A stretch of DNA of 6,636 nucleotides from positions 1 to 6,636 of the forward strand of contig CALJMB010000116.1 of assembly GCA_937982515.1 (NCBI GenBank), given 5' to 3'. The notes beneath the pieces were generated by a model, which had not been told where the DNA came from, did no database searches, and saw nothing but the letters and a program-made list of their open reading frames with translations. A program made the translations under genes and the position numbers. Position 1 is the stretch's first letter. Every line of letters begins with the position of its first letter. Shown piece by piece: positions 1-5,412 of the stretch. The DNA is from an uncultured Balneolaceae bacterium. GTDB lineage: Bacteria; Bacteroidota; Rhodothermia; Balneolales; Balneolaceae.

Positions 1-77
<77 letters not shown>

Positions 78-148
78 CGTCTTTTCACTTCTCCCTGCAC
101 GGTTATCTGTGTATATTCCACCTCCCTTTTTTTAACTAATCACTCTCT

Positions 149-1348
149 ATGCGCATTCTGAAGTTTCTCGGAGCCTTTCTGGCTATCCTGATAATCATTT
201 TCTTTATTGTTTTTGGTTTTCAATTGGATACAATCTACCTGTTGTTCGAAAACAGAGACGGCATGCAGGAGGGGAAAGAATGGATCGCCAAGACTTCATC
301 ATTGAAAAACCTGACCGAATATATAGGGGCGCAACCGGAGCATGTTTCCATAGCATCTCTGGCTGTTGATAAACCCGACTCTTCTATTTTATACAATGAA
401 CACACGCCCCGTACAATGGGCCGTTTGTCTAACATATTTCTGGTAATCGAATATGTACGGCAGATAGAAGAGGATAGCCTGGATCCCGATAAACCCGTGC
501 CCCTGAGCGAAGTGAAGCTTTATCAGTTGCCTTACATCCAGGCTTCTAACCATGACGATGCCATTTCAACACTGTCTAATCAGGGGAAAGTCTCTGATGA
601 TGGCATGGTGGCTCTGTCTGACCTTGTACGAATCGCTGTGGAATTTAATGACCTGGCAGCTTCTGACTACCTTCTTTTCTCTCTGGGAATAGACTACGTT
701 GAGCAGCTAATGGACCGGCTTGACATTGCAGAAACCGAAATGGTGCTTCCGTTTAGTGGATTGTATATCTCTCTGAATCCCTATTTGTACGACACGACAT
801 TTGAACAACGGATGGACAGTCTGAGCCGGCTCTCCAGGCCGGAATTTGAGAACTTGGTTGTAAGAACAAGCCGGCGGTTTATCAATGATCTGGTATTCCG
901 GGAGCAGGTAATACACCATTTTGACCAAAACCAGGGACTTGGAATTAAGTTTACCCAAGAACGCGACGCACTGGATATCTTTCCAAAGACGACAGCGCTG
1001 GAAATGGCCGATTTGATGAAAAGAATTCAACAGGAGAATCTGATTTCGATATCCATATCACAAAAAATAAAAGAGATACTCGCCTGGCCTTTGAATAACA
1101 GCCGGCTCAAAAGAGATTTCAAAACATACGGAGCCATCTACGACAGCCGGATGGGTATGGTAAACGGCATCGATTACGGTGCTTCATCCTATTCCGGCGA
1201 ACCTTTTGCCCAGGCCGTGTTCTTCGATAATTTGCAGGTGGCCTTCTGGTTCCATATGAGCAGCCACCTGATGCATCAGGATTTTGAGCAACGGCTTATC
1301 TGGGATCCCGCTCTCAGAGAAATTACGGAACGCCAGACGAGAGAATAA
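149..1348 (+). CDS. Membrane-anchored class A beta-lactamase-like (serine hydrolase fold) protein, probably catalytically inactive
   Basis: This 399-residue protein has an N-terminal hydrophobic segment (about residues 4-24) that should act as an uncleaved anchor or signal peptide, leaving the rest outside the cytoplasmic membrane. The body follows the class A beta-lactamase / PBP-like layout. SNIF at 94-97 lies where SxxK is expected, FND followed by LAAS at 166-172 where SDNxAA is expected, a TT..EMADLM helix at 281-290, and YGAIYDSR at 327-334 where the KTG strand is expected, followed by the G.P.AQAVFF strand (350-359). The nucleophile lysine, the SDN serine and the KTG lysine all appear replaced, so hydrolysis of beta-lactams or peptidoglycan is doubtful; a binding or scaffold role is possible. 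The region between the SDN-like and TT elements is longer than in typical class A enzymes. There is no Shine-Dalgarno; TATATT at 112-117 is a weak -10 candidate. The fold assignment comes from motif spacing by eye. Confidence 0.8.
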   Translation: MRILKFLGAFLAILIIIFFIVFGFQLDTIYLLFENRDGMQEGKEWIAKTSSLKNLTEYIGAQPEHVSIASLAVDKPDSSILYNEHTPRTMGRLSNIFLVIEYVRQIEEDSLDPDKPVPLSEVKLYQLPYIQASNHDDAISTLSNQGKVSDDGMVALSDLVRIAVEFNDLAASDYLLFSLGIDYVEQLMDRLDIAETEMVLPFSGLYISLNPYLYDTTFEQRMDSLSRLSRPEFENLVVRTSRRFINDLVFREQVIHHFDQNQGLGIKFTQERDALDIFPKTTALEMADLMKRIQQENLISISISQKIKEILAWPLNNSRLKRDFKTYGAIYDSRMGMVNGIDYGASSYSGEPFAQAVFFDNLQVAFWFHMSSHLMHQDFEQRLIWDPALREITERQTRE

Positions 1349-1439
1349 AAGTCCGCTTGAATCCCGTTTTATGTTTTTGTGTACCAACAGAAATAGGTAG
1401 ATTACACCTGTTCACAACTTTAAAATAAAAATCCCTATC

Positions 1440-1607
1440 ATGGCACGCTCCGGAAATAAAGTGACAGAATCTGTACGTGGAGGTATTACTTTGGGCACGG
1501 CATTAGCTGTAACTATATCGTGGTCGATAAACAAATCCATCATTTGGGCTATTATTCACGGAATATTGAGCTGGTTTTATGTAATTTACTATGCCCTGTT
1601 TTACTAG
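1440..1607 (+). CDS. Small two-helix membrane protein, 55 residues, unknown function
   Basis: An ATG at 1440 opens a 55-codon frame ending in TAG at 1605-1607. The product starts with a short polar, basic N-terminus (residues 1-13). A Gly/Thr/Ala-rich hydrophobic helix follows (about 14-29), then a short SINKS turn, then a second aromatic-rich helix (about 34-54) containing WAIIHGILSWFYVIYYAL. The charge and hydrophobicity pattern is far from random, and the second-helix signature resembles short hypothetical membrane proteins I associate with Bacteroidota; that likeness is recalled, not searched. No Shine-Dalgarno is present (AAAAATCCCTATC precedes the ATG), as for the neighbours. A weak Bacteroidota-style promoter is possible (TTTTTG at 1374-1379, TAGATTAC at 1398-1405). 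The gene stands alone, about 90 bp after one plus-strand gene and 127 bp before the next. Confidence 0.75.
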   Translation: MARSGNKVTESVRGGITLGTALAVTISWSINKSIIWAIIHGILSWFYVIYYALFY

Positions 1608-1648
1608 GTGAAAAGGATTTAGAATTCATCAGTCAAAATCCGGAATTC

Positions 1649-1663
1649 AGAGTTTGAAACTCT
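1649..1663. repeat. 15-bp perfect palindrome upstream of the 1735 gene
   Basis: AGAGTTT-G-AAACTCT is a perfect 7-bp inverted repeat around one central base, about 70 bp before the ATG at 1735. There is no T-run after it, so it does not look like an intrinsic terminator. A symmetric protein-binding site is possible, but nothing else supports that. Confidence 0.3.
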
Positions 1664-1734
1664 TACCAAGAAACAGGTAGCTGCACTAAAGGCAGTAATT
1701 GGCACATACATTATATAAATTTCTGCATGGTTAT

Positions 1735-2217
1735 ATGTCCAAGTACAAATTCCTCTACCTCGCCTGGCTGTTGCCGGCCTATCTGTTATTCTTAATCGCC
1801 CATCAGGGAACGGTCTTCGTCAGCCTGATAGATACCTACGAGAATGGCGCCAGCTATACTGCCGATGTTATTGATTACGAACTAAAGCAGATCGCAGCCC
1901 AAACCAATGGATACATAGTCCTCAGGTTTGAAACCGGCAGCGGAAACCTGGTTCAGCAAAAGCTTTCGCTTCCCGTAGAAATGGCGGGTAAACTATCCGA
2001 GATACGGGTAATACCCATCCGCTATCAGGAAGATGCCTTCCAGAATATTGTAATGATACCTACCTTTTCTATACAAAAAGGGCTCATTCTGACAAATATG
2101 GCTATGGCTTTTGTCGGATTTCTCATTGCTTTATATGTTGCCTTATCCGCACACCGCCATGCCAGGCGCAAGCTCACCGGTCCCAAAAACGAATTCATCA
2201 TAGAACGTATTGATTGA
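1735..2217 (+). CDS. Two-helix membrane protein with DUF3592-like architecture
   Basis: I do not recognise this protein by name. Its 160 residues form an N-terminal membrane helix (about 6-22), a soluble beta-rich domain of about 90 residues (25-115), a second helix (about 116-138) and a basic cytoplasmic tail with HRHARRK. The soluble part has a TADVIDYELKQ strand, a polar YIVLRFETGSGN hairpin and an RVIPIRYQED segment. That order (helix, 'variable strand', 'V.Y.P'-like strand, helix) resembles the DUF3592 type, though similarity is weak by eye. A TTG at 1699 would add 12 residues, but the ATG at 1735 directly precedes the positively charged start of the first helix, so I prefer it. There is no Shine-Dalgarno. 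The stop codon is one base before the next ATG, so this gene and the methyltransferase are almost certainly co-transcribed and translationally coupled. Confidence 0.8.
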   Translation: MSKYKFLYLAWLLPAYLLFLIAHQGTVFVSLIDTYENGASYTADVIDYELKQIAAQTNGYIVLRFETGSGNLVQQKLSLPVEMAGKLSEIRVIPIRYQEDAFQNIVMIPTFSIQKGLILTNMAMAFVGFLIALYVALSAHRHARRKLTGPKNEFIIERID

Positions 2218-2218
2218 T

Positions 2219-2953
2219 ATGGCTGCATCCGCCTCCGGAAAAGGTACTCTTTATCTTATCCCCAATACACTGGGCAAAACTCCGGAAAACAACACCATCC
2301 CAGAGCATGTTCTGGGCATCATTCGCAGGATGGAAGTGCTGGTAGTGGAAAATATACAGGCAGCTGTACGCTATCTGCAGTGGGTCGGAGATACCGTTCC
2401 TGAGTACAAAATCACCTTCCTGGTACTGAATAAAAAAACTCCTGTGCATGAGATAGCCTCTTTTTTGAATCCGTTAAAACAAGGTAAGGATGTCGGGGTT
2501 ATTTCAGAGGCGGGCAGCCCCGCCGTTGCCGATCCAGGTTCTGAGTTGGTTAAAATGGCCCATGCTCAAAATATCAGGGTGGTTCCACTTGCAGGCCCCT
2601 CTTCTATTTTGCTGGCACTTATGGCTTCGGGCTTTAACGGCCAGCAATTTGCCTTCCATGGATATCTCCCTATCGCCAAAACAGACCGTGAAAAAAGTAT
2701 CCTTATGTTGGAGCAGGAGTCCCGTAAGCATGGTCAAACTCAGATTTTCATGGAAACGCCGCATCGCAATGATGCGGTTATAAGAGATGTGATTCGATTA
2801 TGCCACCCCGAAACCCGCTTTTGTTCGGCAAGTAACCTGACACTCCCTTCCGAATCCATAATTTCCCAATCCATTGCCGACTGGAAAAAGAATCCTCCGT
2901 CATCTGTAAATAAGCAACCCACCATTTTTCTCTTATCGGCAGGCAAAAAATAA
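2219..2953 (+). CDS. RsmI-like SAM-dependent methyltransferase (tetrapyrrole methylase fold)
   Basis: This 244-residue protein belongs to the tetrapyrrole (corrin/porphyrin) methylase superfamily, which uses S-adenosylmethionine; the nearest well-known member is RsmI, which 2'-O-methylates C1402 of 16S rRNA. Visible motifs: the N-terminal strand GTLYLIPNTLG (9-19), the SAM-loop region GVISEAGSPAVADPG (93-107), VVPLAGPSSILLALMASG (121-138) and FAFHGYLP (144-151). It differs from canonical RsmI in having SEAGSPAVADPG where RsmI has SDAGTPGISDPG, in the start 'IPNTLG', and in being about 40 residues shorter than full RsmI. This matches the second RsmI-like family common in Bacteroidota, so I do not assign rsmI. 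The true substrate is unknown, probably RNA. The ATG at 2219 is chosen over a TTG at 2210 because it follows the upstream TGA by one base. A terminator lies directly after the stop codon. Confidence 0.92.
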   Translation: MAASASGKGTLYLIPNTLGKTPENNTIPEHVLGIIRRMEVLVVENIQAAVRYLQWVGDTVPEYKITFLVLNKKTPVHEIASFLNPLKQGKDVGVISEAGSPAVADPGSELVKMAHAQNIRVVPLAGPSSILLALMASGFNGQQFAFHGYLPIAKTDREKSILMLEQESRKHGQTQIFMETPHRNDAVIRDVIRLCHPETRFCSASNLTLPSESIISQSIADWKKNPPSSVNKQPTIFLLSAGKK

Positions 2954-2990
2954 AAACCCGTCAGCTATAGGCAAACGGGTTGTATTATTT
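2954..2990. terminator. Bidirectional intrinsic terminator between convergent genes
   Basis: A 7-bp perfect stem, AACCCGT (2955-2961) with ACGGGTT (2975-2981), closes a 13-base loop between the methyltransferase and the ankyrin gene. On the minus strand the stem is followed by a very strong T-run (TTTTTATTTTTT), partly inside the end of the methyltransferase gene, so it should work best for the ankyrin transcript. On the plus strand the tail is GTATTATTT, weaker but usable. Confidence 0.75.
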
Positions 2991-3013
2991 AAAGTTGAAT
3001 AGATGGAATAATA

Positions 3014-3391
3014 TTAAGCACCGGCCTCCTCTAACAGGTGCAGCACATCCTTGTGGCGATGTGAACCGGCCTGGTCTTTGGCCGACCACCCCCGGTCATC
3101 GATCACGTCCACATCTCCGTGATTTTGTATAAGCAGCTGTGCAATTTCATAGTTTCCATTAGTCGAGGCCCAATATAATGCGCTCGTGCCCCGGTTATCT
3201 CTCGTGTTGACGTCAGCTCCATGATCTAACAGATATTTTACAATATCCAGATGGTTATGTTTGGCAGCCTTCATTAGCACTGTCCGATTGTGCTCATCAC
3301 TCGTATTAACATCGATACCCTCTTCGATCATTCTTTTTACAGTATCAATGTCTCCGTCCTCGGCAGCATCCAGAAAGGTTTCTTCATTCAT
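3014..3391 (-). CDS. Small ankyrin-repeat protein
   Basis: This 125-residue protein is built almost entirely of ankyrin repeats, which mediate protein-protein binding. Four repeats are visible: residues about 3-34 (FLDAAEDGDIDTVKRMIEEG), 35-67 (RTVLMKAAKHNHLDIVKYLLDHGADVN), 68-100 (TSALYWASTNGNYEIAQLLIQN.GDVDV) and a capping repeat 101-125 (WSAKDQAG...VLHLLEEAGA). No signal peptide or membrane segment is present, so it should be cytoplasmic. The partner is unknown. The start is well supported: GGAGG lies 8 bases before the ATG and a near-consensus promoter lies upstream, while none of the neighbouring genes has a comparable Shine-Dalgarno. It is transcribed alone, convergent with the methyltransferase, and ends at a strong terminator. 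Stand-alone ankyrin proteins occur in many bacteria, and no toxin, catalase or secretion gene next to it hints at a role. Confidence 0.93.
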   Translation of the reverse strand: MNEETFLDAAEDGDIDTVKRMIEEGIDVNTSDEHNRTVLMKAAKHNHLDIVKYLLDHGADVNTRDNRGTSALYWASTNGNYEIAQLLIQNHGDVDVIDDRGWSAKDQAGSHRHKDVLHLLEEAGA

Positions 3392-3401
3392 ACGCTAGAC
3401 C

Positions 3402-3406
3402 TCCAT
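3402..3406 (-). promoter_or_regulatory. Shine-Dalgarno (GGAGG) of the ankyrin gene
   Basis: On the minus strand the sequence reads ATGGAGGTCTAGCGT before the ATG, giving GGAGG with an 8-base spacer. It fixes the start codon and is unusual here because the other genes in the window lack such a site. Confidence 0.75.
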
Positions 3407-3437
3407 ATTTGGCAAGTTATAGGTGGGAATACACTTC

Positions 3438-3466
3438 ATTGTAACAGATTGACGAGATATAGTCAA
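3438..3466 (-). promoter_or_regulatory. Sigma70-type promoter of the ankyrin gene, with a possible operator
   Basis: Read on the minus strand, TTGACT (3466-3461) is followed after exactly 17 bases by TACAAT (3443-3438), five of six matches to each classical box. Transcription would start about 40 bases before the ATG. A perfect inverted repeat, TTGAC (3449-3453) and GTCAA (3462-3466) with 8 bases between, covers the -35 box and spacer and could be a repressor site. This is the clearest promoter in the window; the operator idea is inference. Confidence 0.65.
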
Positions 3467-3759
3467 ACCTACTCCTCTACTCTTTGATGTTGAATAACAA
3501 AGGAAATCTCATACCTGCTAATCCTTAGTATATTTCTGAAGTACTCTGTTATACAAACTTAATGTAATTTTGATTCAATTAGTTCAGGTCTAGTGCGTTT
3601 TAGATTGCAGTCATATTCGGCTATGTACCGGAACAACTACGATCTGTTGGAGTAAACGTGGACAGCAGGATCATATAAAAACTGCAACACAATACCGGCC
3701 ATAGTGTTACCTGCTGCCTCGTAATTCTGTTAAGTAAGCATACAAACCGAAAATTTAAC

Positions 3760-3784
3760 GGGCAGACAGAATGCCCATTTTTTT
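3760..3784 (+). terminator. Terminator-like hairpin with no assigned gene
   Basis: GGGCA (3760-3764) pairs with TGCCC (3772-3776) around a 7-base loop and is followed by A and seven T residues (3778-3784). The stem is short but the T-run is good for plus-strand termination. No plus-strand gene ends here, so it would terminate an unannotated RNA, a gene remnant, or stray transcription. Confidence 0.5.
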
Positions 3785-3790
3785 GAAGAA

Positions 3791-3855
3791 GGCTATTTAT
3801 GGCATTAAATTTAAAATATACCCTGAGGAGTATTAGCTTAAATAATAAAATAGCC
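3791..3855. repeat. Imperfect 65-bp inverted repeat
   Basis: The ends GGCTATTT (3791-3798) and AAATAGCC (3848-3855) are perfect reverse complements. Inside them, ATTTAA with TTAAAT and a short inner stem can continue the pairing down to a loop near 3821-3830. An extended, bulged, AT-rich hairpin of about 20 pairs is therefore possible on either strand. Confidence 0.4.
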
Positions 3856-3912
3856 CAATATGTGCGCTTCGGTTTCACTCTATGATAAATGAAATATTCC
3901 TAATAATATTAT

Positions 3913-3968
3913 AGCGGCAATACTAACAACCCTTTTATCATTGATGAAATATTAGCTATATTGTCGCT
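3913..3968. repeat. 10-bp inverted repeat upstream of the amidase gene
   Basis: AGCGGCAATA (3913-3922) can pair with TATTGTCGCT (3959-3968); nine pairs are Watson-Crick and one is a G-U pair if it is RNA on the plus strand. The 36-base loop contains one copy of the ATGAAATATT direct repeat. It ends 51 bases before the amidase ATG. Confidence 0.35.
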
Positions 3969-3992
3969 TTGTTTGGCTTATGTATACCTTTT
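3960..3992 (+). promoter_or_regulatory. Weak candidate promoter of the amidase gene
   Basis: ATTG (3960-3963) and TACCTTTT (3985-3992), 21 bases apart, resemble the Bacteroidota pattern TTTG / TAnnTTTG. The second box has seven of eight positions right if the n positions are counted free. A sigma70-like reading (TTGTCG at 3961, TATACC at 3983, 16-base spacer) overlaps it. Either would give a leader of about 20-30 bases. Confidence 0.25.
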
Positions 3993-4019
3993 ACCTCTAA
4001 TAAGCACTTCATTGATGTG

Positions 4020-5315
4020 ATGGCTCTTAAAAATATACATTCTGGCATCTCCGGCCCTGCCTTATATATTACACAGAGCCTGTTCTGCATTCTTTTCTTA
4101 CTATTATTTTCATATGGGGCTGTCGCTCAATCTAATACGCTTTCCCGGGTGTCTGCAACAGAACGCAGCGACGGAGAAGGTTACGTTATCCGTTATCATC
4201 TTCAACAAAAAGTGGACTCCTTCAAGGTCTTCCAGCCCATGACGGATCTGATACAAATGACATTGTATGGCGAAGGGCTGGATACCTCGAACATCGTTTT
4301 GCCCAATCCCGGTACCGTAATTGATGATATAAGCTTTTATCAGGTTCCCCTGGGTATTGGAATTGATCTGTATATAGGTGAAGGCAACTATTTTAAGGCC
4401 AGGGCCTATAGCGATGGAAGCAGCAATGACCTTCTGCTCGGGCTCACGTACACCTCAAAAGAAGATATAGAGTATTTTACAGAAGGCCTGGAACCTATCA
4501 TTTGGTCCAGGCTGTCAGACAGCACCGGCAGCCTTATTATCGATGATCCTGCGCAGACTGGCCCGGTTAGCTTTGCCGGAGAAAGTTACCAACGGGTGAA
4601 AGACAAGATGATTTTTGATGTGCTTGTTTTAGACGCAGGCCATGGAGGCCATGATCCCGGATCGATAGGATATAAGGGTGTGAAAGAAAAGGATATCACT
4701 CTGAGTATAACCAAAAAGGTCGGCGACTATGTTAAAAAATATATGCCGGATGTAAAGGTTGTATATACCCGAGAAGATGACACCTTTATTGAGCTGGAAG
4801 AACGGGGAAGTATTGCAAACAAAGCAGAAGGCGATTTATTTGTCTCTATTCACACCAATTCCCATAAATCCAGACAGCCCTATGGTACAGAGGTATATTT
4901 TCTGGGGATTGAAAAAAGTAAAGACGCTCTGGAAACTATGAAACGGGAAAACAGCGTAATCAGACTGGAAGACGGAAATAACCGGGAAAAGCTGACCCCC
5001 GGCGATTTGTTGATCTACGAATTGGCAAACAGTGGTTATATCGCAACCAGTGAAAAAGTGGCCGGAATGGTCGCCCACCAGTTTGAGAATCGCGCCCGGC
5101 GTCATTCCCGGGGTGTAAAACAAGCCCGTCTTGTGGTGCTTTACCACGCTTCTATGCCGGCTATTCTTATCGAAACAGGATTTATCAGCAATCCTGCCGA
5201 ACAACGATATCTCAGCAGTGATTACGGACAAAGTATCATCGCCTCTGCAATATTCCGAGCTATTCGCGACTATAAACTGGAATACGAAAAAAGCCAGCAC
5301 TTCACCACCAATTAG
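4020..5315 (+). CDS. Secreted N-acetylmuramoyl-L-alanine amidase (Amidase_3, zinc)
   Basis: This 431-residue enzyme should cut the amide bond between N-acetylmuramic acid and L-alanine in peptidoglycan, in the periplasm, for cell separation or wall remodelling. A Sec signal peptide covers about residues 1-36, with cleavage after AVA and before QSN. Residues about 40-165 form a beta-rich domain, possibly a divergent AMIN-like wall-targeting domain. The catalytic domain runs from about 198 to 423. Its zinc ligands are His208 in LDAGHGGHDPG, Glu223 in KGVKEKDITL and His278 in SIHTNS; the catalytic glutamate is Glu385 in LIETGFISNP. A helical insert at about 297-355 lies where AmiC-type enzymes carry a regulatory helix, so activation by a partner is possible. 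I chose the ATG at 4020 because it opens a normal signal peptide; an in-frame TTG at 3969 would add 17 unlikely residues. There is no Shine-Dalgarno. It is transcribed alone and converges on coaX. Confidence 0.95.
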   Translation: MALKNIHSGISGPALYITQSLFCILFLLLFSYGAVAQSNTLSRVSATERSDGEGYVIRYHLQQKVDSFKVFQPMTDLIQMTLYGEGLDTSNIVLPNPGTVIDDISFYQVPLGIGIDLYIGEGNYFKARAYSDGSSNDLLLGLTYTSKEDIEYFTEGLEPIIWSRLSDSTGSLIIDDPAQTGPVSFAGESYQRVKDKMIFDVLVLDAGHGGHDPGSIGYKGVKEKDITLSITKKVGDYVKKYMPDVKVVYTREDDTFIELEERGSIANKAEGDLFVSIHTNSHKSRQPYGTEVYFLGIEKSKDALETMKRENSVIRLEDGNNREKLTPGDLLIYELANSGYIATSEKVAGMVAHQFENRARRHSRGVKQARLVVLYHASMPAILIETGFISNPAEQRYLSSDYGQSIIASAIFRAIRDYKLEYEKSQHFTTN

Positions 5316-5389
5316 GCACCCAGACTTTCGGCCACCCGTCGCCAGTCTTCTTCATAATCATACCGATAGTACGAGTTGGAATCTGTCAT
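5312..5389 (-). CDS. Possible 25-residue small protein downstream of coaX
   Basis: An ATG at 5389 (minus strand) opens 25 codons ending in TAA, whose bases overlap the amidase stop codon (TTAG shared tail to tail). It lies 23 bases after the coaX stop on the same strand. The product is polar and acidic/aromatic: it starts MTDSNSYYRYDYEEDW and ends RRVAESLGA, which looks like a short helix and uses normal codons. It fills nearly all of the gap between two convergent genes. No Shine-Dalgarno is visible, and the bases just before the ATG are a 7-bp repeat. A frame this short can arise by chance, and it could also be the last piece of a lost gene. I do not recognise a family. Confidence 0.35.
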   Translation of the reverse strand: MTDSNSYYRYDYEEDWRRVAESLGA

Positions 5390-5410
5390 GATAACTGGTA
5401 ACCGATAACT
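5390..5410. repeat. Three tandem 7-bp units GATAACT-GGTAACC-GATAACT
   Basis: Three units follow each other with no spacer: GATAACT (5390-5396), GGTAACC (5397-5403) and GATAACT (5404-5410), consensus GRTAACY. They sit between the coaX stop and the possible small ORF. The period equals that of the array at 1-77 although the unit sequence is different. Confidence 0.6.
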
Positions 5411-5412
5411 AT

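Larger units (their letters stand above)
3467..3968. other. 500-bp AT-rich intergenic region without a convincing gene
   Basis: This stretch separates the divergently transcribed ankyrin and amidase genes and is visibly more AT-rich than its surroundings. An 85-codon minus-strand frame (3621-3878) crosses a hairpin and is rich in Cys/Leu/Phe, so I do not accept it. A short plus-strand stretch (about 3606-3668, reading FGYVPEQLRSVGVNVDSRII then TAA) looks coding-like but has no start and a stop just upstream, so it could be a remnant of a decayed gene. The region also holds a terminator-like hairpin (3760-3784), two longer inverted repeats (3791-3855, 3913-3968) and a 10-bp direct repeat ATGAAATATT (3889-3898, 3944-3953). 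A small RNA or an old insertion are both possible. Confidence 0.6.

Noticed and set aside
1699..1734. TTG start at 1699 for the two-helix membrane protein
   Set aside because: The ATG at 1735 is a stronger start codon and gives the expected short basic N-terminus before the first helix.
3290..3487. 65-codon plus-strand frame over the start of the ankyrin gene
   Set aside because: It covers the ankyrin coding start, Shine-Dalgarno and promoter on the other strand, and its translation shows no domain.
3621..3878. 85-codon minus-strand frame in the AT-rich intergenic region
   Set aside because: It runs through a terminator-like hairpin and an inverted repeat, is rich in Cys, Leu and Phe without a domain pattern, and has no visible ribosome-binding site.
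3969..4019. TTG start at 3969 for the amidase
   Set aside because: The added 17 residues include polar and charged sequence before a normal signal peptide, and they would overlap the candidate promoter; the ATG at 4020 is better.
4836..5300. 154-codon minus-strand frame inside the amidase gene
   Set aside because: It lies fully opposite the conserved catalytic domain of the amidase, so it is a shadow frame.
5316..5412. Intrinsic terminator between the amidase and coaX
   Set aside because: I found no stem followed by a T-run on either strand in this gap; termination must occur by other means or within the coding ends.
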